From contig JBLMYQ010000045.1 in the NCBI GenBank assembly GCA_050258375.1, positions 7,791-71,790 on the forward strand: a stretch of DNA of 64,000 nt, in the 5' to 3' direction. The stretch is from JBLMYQ01 sp050258375 (GTDB taxonomy: Bacteria > Bacillota > Clostridia > Acetivibrionales > UBA4821). Shown here piece after piece: positions 37,715-47,331 of the stretch. Every line of letters starts with the position of its first letter. Position 1 is the stretch's first letter. The position numbers were made by a program, and so were the translations under genes. The notes below the pieces were generated by a model. That model searched no databases and was not told the origin of the DNA. It saw only the letters and a list, made by a program, of their open reading frames with translations.

Positions 37715-38293
37715 GTGCAAGAGATAAAAAATAAAAGTTGTAATGCTTTTGGAGTTGCAGGGTTTCTTGATGTTGAAACAACCGGGCTAAACCCAAAGCA
37801 TGATGAAATTATTGAATTATCAATTTATTTATTTGAATTTCGAAAAGATAACGGAGAGATTACCAGAATAATAGAAAGATATGCTGGATTAAGAGAACCG
37901 TCAATTCCGATTTCTCCAGGTGCTCAAAGAGTAAATAAGATAACCTATAAAGAGCTTAAAGGAAAAAGCTTGGACATTCAATATATTGAAAGCTTGATTG
38001 ACAAAGCTGAATTTCTTGTAGCGCATAATGCGAATTTCGACAGAGGCTTTATGGAGCGTATGGTAAATGCTTGTAATCATAAACCGTGGCTGTGTTCGAT
38101 TAAAAATATAGATTGGAAAAGCAAAGGCTTTAAATCAAGGGCTCTTGGAAATCTATTAAGTGCGCATGGTATAAGTACTGATAGAGCGCATAGAGCTGAA
38201 GATGATGTTAGAGCCGCAATTGAGTTGCTATCAATAAGAGCATCAAATGGGAAAACATATTTTTATGAAATGTTAGAAAATGTGTGTTATTAG
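37715..38293 (+). CDS. DnaQ-like 3'-5' exonuclease
   Basis: 192 aa from the GTG at 37715, 7 nt after TTGGAGG; an in-frame TTG at 37691 has no ribosome site. DEDDh exonuclease motifs: FLDVETTGL, VAHNANFDRGF, and HRAEDDVRAA. No polymerase domain, so it is probably a stand-alone exonuclease for DNA or RNA processing. It follows the PHP gene by 24 nt. Confidence 0.85.
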   Translation: MQEIKNKSCNAFGVAGFLDVETTGLNPKHDEIIELSIYLFEFRKDNGEITRIIERYAGLREPSIPISPGAQRVNKITYKELKGKSLDIQYIESLIDKAEFLVAHNANFDRGFMERMVNACNHKPWLCSIKNIDWKSKGFKSRALGNLLSAHGISTDRAHRAEDDVRAAIELLSIRASNGKTYFYEMLENVCY

Positions 38294-38329
38294 CTTGAAG
38301 ATTAAATTAATTAAGAGGAGATGGGTAAA

Positions 38330-38761
38330 ATGTTTTCAAATGAAAGAATTAATTTAGTTGCTCCATGTGGTATTGACTGCGGAATTTGTGAGTTGAACAT
38401 GTGCAAAGATAATAAACAATTACTAGATTATCTTGTATCTAAAGGCATTCCAAAAGAAAAATTACCTTGTGAAGGTTGTAGAAGCGCACAGGGGATTTGC
38501 CCTGTAATTAGTTGCAAGTGCGAAACATATAAATGTTTTATTGATAAAAAAATTGATTTTTGTTATGAGTGTAAAGAGTTTCCATGTGAAAAGTTAAATC
38601 CTTCAGCAGATAGAGCGGAAACACTTCCACATAATTTAAAGGTATTTAATCTATGCACTATTAAAAGAACTGGTGTTAAAGGATTTATTGAAACTTCGTC
38701 CGAAATAAAACAAAAGTACTATAAAGGTAAAATGCAAATTGGAAATGGTCCACAGATTTAA
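38330..38761 (+). CDS. DUF3795 cysteine-rich protein
   Basis: 143 aa from the ATG at 38330, 9 nt after GAGGAG. The first 95 residues hold a Cys-rich block of DUF3795 type: APCGIDCGICEL, CEGCRSAQGICPVISCKCETYKC, FCYECKEFPC. The number and spacing of Cys suggest metal or Fe-S binding. Function unknown. Confidence 0.8.
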   Translation: MFSNERINLVAPCGIDCGICELNMCKDNKQLLDYLVSKGIPKEKLPCEGCRSAQGICPVISCKCETYKCFIDKKIDFCYECKEFPCEKLNPSADRAETLPHNLKVFNLCTIKRTGVKGFIETSSEIKQKYYKGKMQIGNGPQI

Positions 38762-38795
38762 AACAAAAGGGGTTGAATGAAAGGGGAAAATACTA

Positions 38796-39698
38796 TTGAA
38801 TGCGATTATAATTAAAATAATACCGATTATATTAATATTTATTTTAGGTATAGTTTTAAGGAAATTTAAAATTTTTAATAAAGAAAATGCAGACTTATTT
38901 TTAAAACTAGTTTTTAATGTTTCTATTCCAGCGTTCGTTTTAACGTCTATTAGCAAAATTAAACTTTCACTAGATTTTATCTATCTTCCAATAACGGCAA
39001 TATTAATTATTATTTTTACATATTTTATATCAAAAAGTGTAAGTAAATTTTATAACTTAGGAAACCCATCTCTTGGAGTATTTATAGTTGGGTCTATGAT
39101 TATGAATATTGGTTTTACATTACCATTTTTTATTGCTGCATATGGAGGAGAAGGATTAGCTAGAGCATCAATATTCGACTTTGGAAATGCATTATTAACA
39201 TTTACTTTTATATATTATTGCGCTTGTAAGTTTGGAGGCAAAACAGAAGATTCTAAAATAATGGCAAAAAAGTTATTGAATTCTCCACCTTTATGGGCTT
39301 TAATGATTTCAATAATACTAAATCTATCATCTGTTAAGTTGCATCCTTTAGCTCAAAACTTCTTAGAAATATTAGGTAATATTACAGTTCCATTAATTAT
39401 GTTATCACTTGGAATATATTTCACTCCCAAAATAGTAAAAATATTTTCTGTAGTATCTGTAATTGTCATAAGAATGTTTGTTGGGTTGTTATTAGGGTTT
39501 TTATTTGTATATTTATTTAAATTAGAAGGATTGAATAGACTGATTGTTTTAATAGGTGCATCAGCTCCGGTGGGTTATAATACGCTTACTTTTGCCTCTA
39601 TGGAAAATCTTGATAAAGAATATGCTGCAAGCTTAGTATCATATTCTATATTAATAGGAATTATCTTCATTCCATTTTTGATATTTATTTTATCATAG
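38796..39698 (+). CDS. AEC-family transporter
   Basis: 300-aa auxin-efflux-carrier-type membrane protein with about ten hydrophobic segments and the family-like features LVFNVSIPAFVLTSI in helix 2 and a terminal GASAPVGYNTLTFA. Bacterial members carry malate or other small acids; the substrate is unknown. TTG start after AAAGGGG. Confidence 0.82.
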   Translation: MNAIIIKIIPIILIFILGIVLRKFKIFNKENADLFLKLVFNVSIPAFVLTSISKIKLSLDFIYLPITAILIIIFTYFISKSVSKFYNLGNPSLGVFIVGSMIMNIGFTLPFFIAAYGGEGLARASIFDFGNALLTFTFIYYCACKFGGKTEDSKIMAKKLLNSPPLWALMISIILNLSSVKLHPLAQNFLEILGNITVPLIMLSLGIYFTPKIVKIFSVVSVIVIRMFVGLLLGFLFVYLFKLEGLNRLIVLIGASAPVGYNTLTFASMENLDKEYAASLVSYSILIGIIFIPFLIFILS

Positions 39699-39766
39699 TT
39701 TGTATAACTCATATGAATGTAGTGCGAATTTTATAAAACCAATATATAATGGGTTAGATTAGGTTT

Positions 39767-40588
39767 TTAAAAGCCTGATTGTGCAGCCTTATAAACCATA
39801 CTTTGATGGGCATCGTCAACTTTATCGGTGCCATGCGTTTTACTTCCTAGAAAATGAATATCAAAATGTCCAGACATATTATTTCCTTTTACTTTTTCAA
39901 GATTATAACCAGGACCATAATCTCCGGTCCTCCAATCAGATACCCAACTATCTGCCGGAAGGTCTTCGCGACCTGCATGTGGCATACCAGCCATAGAAGC
40001 AGCCATAGCCTTACCATTAACTACAACGATAACCGATCTTCTTTCCCAGCTCCATTGACCGCCATAAATTTTTTTCATTATTGAAGTGTCGGCTGCAGTC
40101 AAAGTTTCTACATCAGCATGATTATAACCATAAGACCTTTTAATATTAAAGCTAAGTTTTGTTCCCACGTCTATAACTTTTGCTTTTGCTCCAATGTAAA
40201 ATATTTTTTCTGCATTTTCAAACCACGGAACTAAAAGGTTTCTATTAATTAAAGAATTTCTGGATATTAGCCCAGATGACAATCTACCTAGAAGCTTATC
40301 AAGCATATAATAAGTATTACTGCCAACAATACCATCTTTTTTTAGATTATATTTAGTTTGAAATTGGAAAACTGCTGATTTTGTTACTGGACCGAAATAG
40401 CTTGTAGGTCTGGATTTAAAAAAGCCGATAGCTTTTAAATCATATTGCAGCTTATTAACATATGTTCCTCTCATTCCTTGTTTTAAAACCGGTCTGCTAG
40501 ATAAAGCAGCTTGCGAACTAAATGGAAAAGCAAAAAACATTACCAGCAGAATCCATAAAACTAATTCTGCCTTCTTTTTCTTATGCAT
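39767..40588 (-). CDS. Exported peptidoglycan-binding protein under c-di-AMP riboswitch
   Basis: 273 aa with signal peptide (residues 1-27, ending SSQAA), a PG_binding_1 domain (about 35-95: GMRGTYVNKLQYDLKAIGFF, YFGPVTKSAVFQFQ) and a C-terminal domain with conserved-looking SGHFDIHFLGSKTHGTD, rich in His and Asp, that may bind metal. It probably acts on the cell wall. The c-di-AMP riboswitch just upstream fits, as this riboswitch class often controls wall hydrolases. Confidence 0.82.
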   Translation of the reverse strand: MHKKKKAELVLWILLVMFFAFPFSSQAALSSRPVLKQGMRGTYVNKLQYDLKAIGFFKSRPTSYFGPVTKSAVFQFQTKYNLKKDGIVGSNTYYMLDKLLGRLSSGLISRNSLINRNLLVPWFENAEKIFYIGAKAKVIDVGTKLSFNIKRSYGYNHADVETLTAADTSIMKKIYGGQWSWERRSVIVVVNGKAMAASMAGMPHAGREDLPADSWVSDWRTGDYGPGYNLEKVKGNNMSGHFDIHFLGSKTHGTDKVDDAHQSMVYKAAQSGF

Positions 40589-40607
40589 GATTTTTCTCCT
40601 CTCTTTT

Positions 40608-40703
40608 TTTAAGCTTACGAGGTTAGTTGACGGGTTAGGAAAAAAAGAGTAAATATCCTGCTATTACAGCTTAACCCCAAAAATAGTTCCCCCGCTTCTT
40701 AAA
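40608..40703 (-). promoter_or_regulatory. c-di-AMP riboswitch (ydaO/yuaA class)
   Basis: Read on the minus strand, it has the conserved blocks GGGGGAAC, TTTTTGGGGTTAA, GCAGGATA and CCGTCAACTAACCTCGTAAGC, in the order and spacing of the ydaO class as I remember it. P1 is TTTAAG (40703-40698) with CTTAAA (40613-40608). A TATAAT (40733-40728) precedes it. The ribosome site AGAGGAG follows closely, so c-di-AMP binding could block translation or transcription. Confidence 0.88.
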
Positions 40704-40818
40704 TTAATAAGAATTCAGCTTGCTGATATTATAACATCGGGAGAGGGATAAACCTACGAGTAAATATTGGTAAAATAATAGAAGAAGGATGCTGCAAAAT
40801 GTAGTTACCGAAAGGCTT

Positions 40819-40852
40819 GAAAAAGAACCTTGTTAGGCAGGAATATACAAGG
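40819..40852 (-). terminator. Terminator of the multipass membrane gene
   Basis: On the minus strand CCTTGT (40852-40847) pairs with ACAAGG (40833-40828), followed by TTCTTTTT. Confidence 0.55.
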
Positions 40853-40873
40853 GAGAGGGGGGGAATAGTGATA

Positions 40874-41854
40874 CTAATTAATAAGAAAAACATTAATTAC
40901 TATAAAGGATAGAAGGATGTAGAAAGACGATTCAAATAAAACGTATCCAATATTTCTTTTATTAAAAATCTCATCTTCAACATCAACTTTTACAATCCAA
41001 CTAAGTATTTTTTTAGTAATGGCTATGAATACCATCATAAAAATATATACAAAAAAATTAAAAAGAATTAAATCAATTAAATTTGATATATTTAACCAGT
41101 TGATTCCTAATAGCTTAAAAAAGTTAATTACGGATGTAATAATAATATTGATTGCGATAATGTTTCCTAACAGAAGGATACCTGATGATGTATTGTGAAC
41201 GATAAAAATATCTTTAAAAATTGATTTGCCTTCTGGTAAGACAAACCTTGTATAAAGACTTATCAGACCAATGTTCAAGAATGCTACGGTGAGTATTCTG
41301 ATTATGTTTGAATATATATGTTCAAAAAGAATATTTTCTTGAAGCATCATACTGGTCACAACAACTGATGTTGAAATGCTAATAAATGATACAGCAAGAT
41401 TATTATTTATAAATATTTCTTGACTTAGAATAAATTTTTCACCAAACTTAATTTTTGCAGCTGCATTAAGAATAACCTCTGCCAGAAATCTGAATAAGCA
41501 AAAAACAAATATGTAGGCAGTAATATAAATTATTAGAACTAATAAATCTTTTGAATTCCCCTGATAAACAAACTTGCCGTTGGGAGCAATTATGACTGAA
41601 ATAAGAAAGAAAACCGGTGCTAAAAAGCCATAAATAAATTCAAGCCAAACAGAAAGATTATCTTGTTTAAAAAGCTCTTCTTTTAGAGAAATTCTTTTAA
41701 GAAAAAATATCTTATATAAATAACAGCCGAGGAAGCCCGTAGTCAAAATGCAAATAAATAAATATAAAAAAGCCATTCCAACTTCTTTTATAGTACTAAA
41801 AGTATTCAAGCTCAATTCCTCCAATATAAATTTAAAAATAGTTTGTTGTAACAA
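40874..41854 (-). CDS. Multipass membrane protein, possibly two DUF350-like repeats
   Basis: 326 aa with about eight hydrophobic helices. Two similar halves each contain a helix opening with a polar NNLAVSF / HNTSSGIL motif, reminiscent of DUF350 repeats; the resemblance is only by eye. No catalytic motif is seen. Divergent from the next gene, across a 121-nt AT-rich region. Confidence 0.55.
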   Translation of the reverse strand: MLQQTIFKFILEELSLNTFSTIKEVGMAFLYLFICILTTGFLGCYLYKIFFLKRISLKEELFKQDNLSVWLEFIYGFLAPVFFLISVIIAPNGKFVYQGNSKDLLVLIIYITAYIFVFCLFRFLAEVILNAAAKIKFGEKFILSQEIFINNNLAVSFISISTSVVVTSMMLQENILFEHIYSNIIRILTVAFLNIGLISLYTRFVLPEGKSIFKDIFIVHNTSSGILLLGNIIAINIIITSVINFFKLLGINWLNISNLIDLILFNFFVYIFMMVFIAITKKILSWIVKVDVEDEIFNKRNIGYVLFESSFYILLSFIVINVFLIN

Positions 41855-41891
41855 TGTTAATTATAACATAAGGTTATTATGTAATAGGATA

Positions 41892-41919
41892 TTGTATTAA
41901 AAAAAATATATTATATAAT
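41892..41919 (+). promoter_or_regulatory. Promoter of the anchored unknown gene
   Basis: TTGTAT (41892-41897), 16-nt spacer, TATAAT (41914-41919), 57 nt before the ATG. Confidence 0.55.
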
Positions 41920-41975
41920 TAAATCTATAAGTAATAATTAATAAGCTGGAAACAATTCAAAAGGGGCAAGACAAA

Positions 41976-42869
41976 ATGAAAAAAACTATTAAAAGAATAA
42001 GTGATGTTCAAAATCCGGATTTAAATAAAGTCCCCCCCGAAAAAGAACTGATTTTTTGCAGAAAGATTAAAAAGGATATCAGTTCCAAACCTGAAGATTC
42101 GAGTGATATAAGTCTTAGTGGTATAATTAGCTATGCTTTTATTATAATCCTATTAATTTCTGTAGCATATAAATTTGTTTTTCCTACAATAAATTCATTA
42201 GAAGCAAATCTTACTCATAAAAAAATTGGGAAGTCTATTGTGAGCAGTTATTTTAATCTTCTGGAAAATACAAAATATTCAGAGGCATTAAAGCTTATTG
42301 ATACAAATAATTCTAAATATTCGGTAAATTCTTTAATAGATAGTCTTAAAACTGATTTAGGTAGTACTGATATTGTTGGGTGTAATATAATGGATGTAAT
42401 TGAAGACCAAGATTCTGCGATTGTTAATACTGTGGTTTCATGCATGGATAATACGGGAAAGGTTTTCAAACAGGATAAATCCTTTTTAGTAAAGAATACA
42501 CCTGAAGGATGGAAAATAAGCTTAAACGGATTAATTAAGAAATTCAAGCTTCAGCCTGTATCTGCAACCTTTTCTAATGGTTTTATAATAAGTCTTGATG
42601 AAATTGAATATTGTGTAGAAGGAATCAATCTTAAAATTAATATAAAAAATAAAACATACAATGAATTTAACATTAATGGTACAATTAGTATGAATATGAG
42701 TACAGGTTACAAATTTTCTGAACCAATTAAATCAATATTAAAATCAAAAGTAAATTATAATCATAATATTTTGTTTAATGGTTCAAATGGAGAACCTTAT
42801 GAAGTAGTAATAAAACTAGAGGGGAGCAATTATAAACCACAAACCTTGCCGGTTAAAATTGTTAGATGA
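41976..42869 (+). CDS. Single-pass membrane protein of unknown function
   Basis: 297 aa, not recognised. Cytosolic basic N-terminus, one membrane helix (about 48-68), then an external domain whose first part (SSYFNLLENTKYSEALKLID, GWKISLNG) resembles NTF2-like DUF4878 domains in general form. AAAGGGGC precedes the ATG. It is 39 nt upstream of the tandem MshEN gene and probably shares its transcript. Confidence 0.55.
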   Translation: MKKTIKRISDVQNPDLNKVPPEKELIFCRKIKKDISSKPEDSSDISLSGIISYAFIIILLISVAYKFVFPTINSLEANLTHKKIGKSIVSSYFNLLENTKYSEALKLIDTNNSKYSVNSLIDSLKTDLGSTDIVGCNIMDVIEDQDSAIVNTVVSCMDNTGKVFKQDKSFLVKNTPEGWKISLNGLIKKFKLQPVSATFSNGFIISLDEIEYCVEGINLKINIKNKTYNEFNINGTISMNMSTGYKFSEPIKSILKSKVNYNHNILFNGSNGEPYEVVIKLEGSNYKPQTLPVKIVR

Positions 42870-42908
42870 TATTTATAACAAAATTAAATATTATATAGGG
42901 AGGAATAT

Positions 42909-43898
42909 ATGAGTAGTTTTTTGAATTTTTTTAAAGGGAAAAATAAAAATGAAAGCTGTTGCTGCTGCGAAAATGGCAAAACTCTGAAAGAAAACCAAAA
43001 TACTGGGATTGGTACATTTTTAATTGAAAAAAATTTAATTACAGAAGAACAACTAAGTAATGCCTTAGCATATCAAAATGAAAATAAGAGTAAAAAAATT
43101 GGTGAAATACTTTATGAAATTAATCTGTTAGGTGAAGAAGAGGTTCTAACACAACTTGCAGATTATTTAAAGGTCGAACATATTAATCTGGATAGACTTA
43201 CATTTCCTTTAAAAATACAGAGGATATTCGATAAAAAAATAATGGTTGAAAAAGTATTTGCACCTTTTGATTTATCTGGAAATATTATTAGTATTGCAAT
43301 AAGTGATATCAATAATAAGAAACTAAAGAGTGAAATAGAGCAAATTATAAAAGCTCATTCAGAAAACTTAAATCCGGTTTTCTATCTTGCTTTACCAAAA
43401 ATGATAAGAAAATTCATAATAAATTCTTATGAAAAGCATCCGCATGAAAGAGCAACTGTTTTGGGCGTCAAGAAAAAATTTGGAGAATATCTATTAGAAA
43501 AAAAATTAATTACTAAAGAGCAAATTGAAAGCATCCTTGAGAAGCAAAAAGAGTATGTACATAAAAGATTTGGTGAATTGCTATATGAAATGAAAATGTT
43601 AAATAGAGAAGATGTACTAAAGGAATTAGCTATTCATGAAGGCAAGGAGTATGAATCTCTAGAAGATAAACAGCCACAGAATAACTTGATGATTTTGTTT
43701 GAATTAGATGATATGCTGATGAATAGCTTTACACCTTTTGATATAGAAGGAGATGTAGTAAAAATTGCGATAAATAATATTTTTGATGACGATTTAATTA
43801 AAGATATAACTAATATTCTTGCCCAAAGTAATTTTAAATGCAAATTTTATATATCAATGAGAGATTCAATAAGGAGCTTTATTGAAAAAGGAAAATAA
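42909..43898 (+). CDS. Tandem MshEN (GspE_N) protein without ATPase domain
   Basis: 329 aa. Two copies of an MshEN-type domain (residues about 33-170 and 189-328), each with the paired helices seen in PilB/MshE N-termini: IGTFLIEKNLITEEQLSNAL..KKIGEILYE and FGEYLLEKKLITKEQIESIL..KRFGELLYE. MshEN domains of MshE bind cyclic di-GMP; the Arg of the published RLGxxL motif is Lys or Thr here, so binding is uncertain. No Walker motif. The N-terminus has a CCCC run (17-20), a possible membrane or metal contact. It could be a free-standing signal receptor. Confidence 0.75.
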   Translation: MSSFLNFFKGKNKNESCCCCENGKTLKENQNTGIGTFLIEKNLITEEQLSNALAYQNENKSKKIGEILYEINLLGEEEVLTQLADYLKVEHINLDRLTFPLKIQRIFDKKIMVEKVFAPFDLSGNIISIAISDINNKKLKSEIEQIIKAHSENLNPVFYLALPKMIRKFIINSYEKHPHERATVLGVKKKFGEYLLEKKLITKEQIESILEKQKEYVHKRFGELLYEMKMLNREDVLKELAIHEGKEYESLEDKQPQNNLMILFELDDMLMNSFTPFDIEGDVVKIAINNIFDDDLIKDITNILAQSNFKCKFYISMRDSIRSFIEKGK

Positions 43899-43906
43899 TA
43901 ATATGG

Positions 43907-43953
43907 AATTAAAAGGAAATAGTCAGAATTAATCTGACTATTTCCTTTTAATT
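43907..43953. terminator. Bidirectional terminator, 21-bp perfect stem
   Basis: 43907-43927 and 43933-43953 are perfect complements around ATTAA, with A/T-rich flanks on both sides; it lies between convergent genes. Confidence 0.85.
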
Positions 43954-43960
43954 AATAAAT

Positions 43961-45079
43961 TCATTCGGGATATATTAATCTTATTACGTTCCCGGGAACC
44001 TTTTTGTCACTATAAACAGCTGTAATACTGAAATAATATTTTTCGCCTTCTTCCAGGTATCCGTCAAAGTCACCATTATTATATGCTGTCTTATTGTCTA
44101 TAACTGCATAGGTTTTTGTCCTATCGGTAATCCAGTAGAGATAACCGTTATCAGGATATTTCGGCGATGAATTATATTTTGATATAACAACTTTATAACC
44201 TTGTAATCGTTTATCGTCAATTTTATTCCATTTTAATATAATCTTGCTTCCATCAACCTTTCCTGAAAGCTTTGGTATTGTATATTCATCTTCGACATTT
44301 TCTTCTGCGTCTAACTCTTCAGCTTTTTCCTCATCGATATCAGCTTCTGATTCTTTGATATTTTCATCTGTAATATTTTTTGCCGGAGTATTAGCTTTTT
44401 CAGAATTATTATCATATGTTACTTTTTCTTCAGTAACTTTTTCTTCAGAAATTACGTTGCTGAGCAAAACAACAGCTTCTGCTCTTGTGAGTGGTTTATT
44501 AGGTTGAAATATAAGAGCTTTACCTTTGTTTGCACCTTTCATAATTTCATTTTTAATTGCTATTGCAACATATCTTTTTAGATTTGGAGAAATAGAAGCT
44601 GCATCTGAAAATTTATTAAGAATATTCTCATCAGCAGTTTCATTTTCCATTCCCAGGGCTTTAACTATAGCGACAGCCATGTCCTCGCGTGCTGCAGGCT
44701 TTAATGGTCTGAAATAATCACCTGTAGGTGTTCTGAAGCCTGTCAAATAAAACTTGGCAGATTCTACATCTTTAAAAAACCAATCATTTGAATAAACATC
44801 TTTAAACGTTGCAGTAGGGTTATCTTTAATTGGTATGTTTAGAGCAAGAACCATCATTCTTGCAAATTCTGCCCTGTTAATAATATTGTTAGGCTTAAAT
44901 GTTGAATCATCATAGCCTGCTATTATTTTTCTATCAGTCATGAGTTGAATTGCTTTGTTTGCCCAATGATCAGAAGGTACATCCTTGAATTTTTTTGAAG
45001 AAGCATTAGAAAAAAATGTAGTCATTAAAAATAAAGAGATTAATAAAAAACAAAAAAACAAGCTTCTTTTCTTATTCAT
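43961..45079 (-). CDS. S-layer-homology protein with FN3-like domain
   Basis: 372 aa. Signal peptide (1-26), three SLH repeats (about 30-75, 90-140, 155-205; FKDVPSDHWANKAI, RAEFARMM, TRAEAVVLL) that tether it to wall polymers, a Glu/Asp-rich linker (about 212-265) and a C-terminal fibronectin-III-like domain (LSGKVDGSKIILKWNKID..YYFSITAVY). No catalytic motif; it is probably a structural or binding surface protein. GGAGGAG precedes the ATG. Confidence 0.88.
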   Translation of the reverse strand: MNKKRSLFFCFLLISLFLMTTFFSNASSKKFKDVPSDHWANKAIQLMTDRKIIAGYDDSTFKPNNIINRAEFARMMVLALNIPIKDNPTATFKDVYSNDWFFKDVESAKFYLTGFRTPTGDYFRPLKPAAREDMAVAIVKALGMENETADENILNKFSDAASISPNLKRYVAIAIKNEIMKGANKGKALIFQPNKPLTRAEAVVLLSNVISEEKVTEEKVTYDNNSEKANTPAKNITDENIKESEADIDEEKAEELDAEENVEDEYTIPKLSGKVDGSKIILKWNKIDDKRLQGYKVVISKYNSSPKYPDNGYLYWITDRTKTYAVIDNKTAYNNGDFDGYLEEGEKYYFSITAVYSDKKVPGNVIRLIYPE

Positions 45080-45266
45080 TTTTCTCCTCCTTATATAACT
45101 ATAAAATAATTCCCTAATAATTATTATACATTAAAAATAACAATAAAAAAATAATGGAAAAGACCTACTAGATTTAGAACTATAGACCTATGAAAAGATA
45201 ATGTTAAAATTTGAGAGTATTTTGAGATTGGATTTTTATTTAATAATTATAAAAATATGATTATTA

Positions 45267-45275
45267 TGTTATAAT
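45267..45275 (+). promoter_or_regulatory. Extended -10 element of the chemoreceptor gene
   Basis: TG-T-TATAAT at 45267-45275, 63 nt before the ATG. No sigma-D motility promoter was seen. Confidence 0.45.
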
Positions 45276-45337
45276 GTACACTAATATGAAAGAAATACCA
45301 TTTTATTAAATATTATATCATTTAAAGGAGAATAAGA

Positions 45338-46861
45338 ATGAATACTGCTAACTCGGTAGCTAAAACTAACTTTGTTGTTTTATTGATTAATTGGGCATTA
45401 GATATTTTTTTAATACTTGGATATTTTGTTGAATATAAAAAAGGAGGACGCTCGTTAGACTTTGTTATTATTTTTACATTAATAATTCTTGTTCCTATTA
45501 TAACTGCTACATATATTTATAGGAAAAACAGAAGTAATAAAAGGATTAAGAAGCTTACCATTACCGGTTTCATTATAATGTATATTTTTGTTATGGTTAC
45601 ATCAACCAGAACTCTGGTTTTTGTTTATTTATTCTGTGTTTTAGCAATATACTTGCTATATTTTGACTTGAAGTTTATTATTAGTACTTGCAGTATAATT
45701 CTTATTATTAACATATTAAGAATTTTATATTTGGTTTTTAGTTATGGAATTACGAGTTCGGATTTAACTACTGATTACACTATACAATTTTGTTCTGTAT
45801 TTCTTTATTGTTTTAGCTTAATTATTGCTACAAATCTTTCAAACAAATTTAGTAAAGAGAAAATTGATGAACTTAATGAAGATGCAAAAAAATTAGAAAT
45901 TTTAAAGGATGAGGCTGATTTCAAGTCGGAAAAGCTTGATTTGATTCTAAGTGAAGTTAAGGAAGCAATTCAGAAGTTATTGGTTGTATCTAAAAATATG
46001 AATGAAAGTATTGATGTAGCAAGTAGTTCATCCTATCAAATTTCTGCAGCAGTAACAGAGGTTTCAAAGGGGATGGATTCTCAATCCATGAGCATCTCTC
46101 AAGCGTCAGATAATTTGGCATCAATAAATGAAAGTATAAAAGAAATTGAAGATTTTTCTGTTCAAATTAATATATTTTCAAACGAAGCATCAAAATACTC
46201 ACTTAATGGAATAGATACATTGTCAAATCTGACTAATCAGATTTATACAATTAATGAGACAATCGATAATACTTTTATGACTGTAAATGATTTGAAACAA
46301 AAAGCCATTCAAGTAAATGAAATACTTGAAATAATTCAGAATATATCCGAAAAAACAAATCTTTTATCTTTTAATGCGGCAATTGAAGCTGCCAGAGCAG
46401 GTGAGAATGGTAAGGGTTTTGCTGTTGTTTCTGATGAGATAAGAAGGCTTGCAGAAGAATCTGAAAATCAGACAAAGAGAATTGATGAAATATTAAAGCT
46501 TATTGATTTTGCTGTTGATGAAACTTTTAAAAAAATTAAAGTTGGCACACAAGCAACAAAAAAAGGTGTTATAATAATTGATGAAACGAATGTATCTTTT
46601 GATAATATTAAGAATGAAGTTGTAAAAGTAACTCAAAGTACTGAAAAATTAAATAATTTATGCAGAGAGGCTTCTAACAATTCTGGTAAAATTCAAACCG
46701 AGATGGAGAATATCGTAAGTGTTGTAGAGGAAGCTACTGCGACATCCATTACAGTTGCTGAAAGTGTTGAGAAACAAGACGGAAGGCTTTTGGAATTAAA
46801 AAGTATCTCTGCGGATTTGGTTGATATTTCGAATAAGCTAAATCAAATTACTATGTTATAA
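45338..46861 (+). CDS. Methyl-accepting chemotaxis protein, membrane-sensing type
   Basis: 507 aa. About six N-terminal hydrophobic helices (to residue 170) with no large extracellular ligand domain, then a coiled-coil signalling region with the conserved hairpin tip [19 protein letters not shown] near residue 345-365. It signals to CheA. The sensor part suggests detection within or close to the membrane. No che genes are nearby. AAAGGAG precedes the ATG. Confidence 0.9.
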   Translation: MNTANSVAKTNFVVLLINWALDIFLILGYFVEYKKGGRSLDFVIIFTLIILVPIITATYIYRKNRSNKRIKKLTITGFIIMYIFVMVTSTRTLVFVYLFCVLAIYLLYFDLKFIISTCSIILIINILRILYLVFSYGITSSDLTTDYTIQFCSVFLYCFSLIIATNLSNKFSKEKIDELNEDAKKLEILKDEADFKSEKLDLILSEVKEAIQKLLVVSKNMNESIDVASSSSYQISAAVTEVSKGMDSQSMSISQASDNLASINESIKEIEDFSVQINIFSNEASKYSLNGIDTLSNLTNQIYTINETIDNTFMTVNDLKQKAIQVNEILEIIQNISEKTNLLSFNAAIEAARAGENGKGFAVVSDEIRRLAEESENQTKRIDEILKLIDFAVDETFKKIKVGTQATKKGVIIIDETNVSFDNIKNEVVKVTQSTEKLNNLCREASNNSGKIQTEMENIVSVVEEATATSITVAESVEKQDGRLLELKSISADLVDISNKLNQITML

Positions 46862-46896
46862 TTTAAAAAGCATTTAAAATTAGCGAGGAATACATA

Positions 46897-47307
46897 ATGG
46901 AATCACTTAATAAATTCTTGGAATTTAACGGAATTTCTAAAGAAAAGGGTGAAGAGCTGTCACCAATTGTCTTAGCCTATATTGGAGACGCATTATTTGA
47001 ACTTTTCATAAGAATTCATTTAGTTGGAGAAGGTGAAGTAAAGGCTTCTCAGCTTCATAAAAAATCGATTTCATTTGTAAAGGCTCACGCTCAAGCTGAA
47101 ATATTACGGAAAATTTCAAATTTATTAACAGAAGAAGAAAAAGATGTTGTTCGTAGAGCCAGGAATGTTAAACCTGCTTCTCCTCCCAAAAACGCAGATA
47201 TTATGGATTATCGGTATGCAACTGGATTTGAAGCATTAATAGGTTATCTTTATTTTACTCAAAAGCATGAAAGGCTTATGGAAATATTAAAATTATCTAT
47301 AAATTAA
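46897..47307 (+). CDS. mrnC: Mini-ribonuclease III
   Basis: RNase III-like nuclease without a dsRNA-binding domain that matures 23S rRNA ends in Firmicutes. 136 aa with AYIGDALFELFIR, the catalytic acidic residues of this motif, RRARNVKPASPPKNAD and GFEALIGYLY. Starts 36 nt after the chemoreceptor gene and precedes thyA by 24 nt. Confidence 0.93.
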   Translation: MESLNKFLEFNGISKEKGEELSPIVLAYIGDALFELFIRIHLVGEGEVKASQLHKKSISFVKAHAQAEILRKISNLLTEEEKDVVRRARNVKPASPPKNADIMDYRYATGFEALIGYLYFTQKHERLMEILKLSIN

Positions 47308-47331
47308 AAATAAATGAGGAGGGTAATTGTA

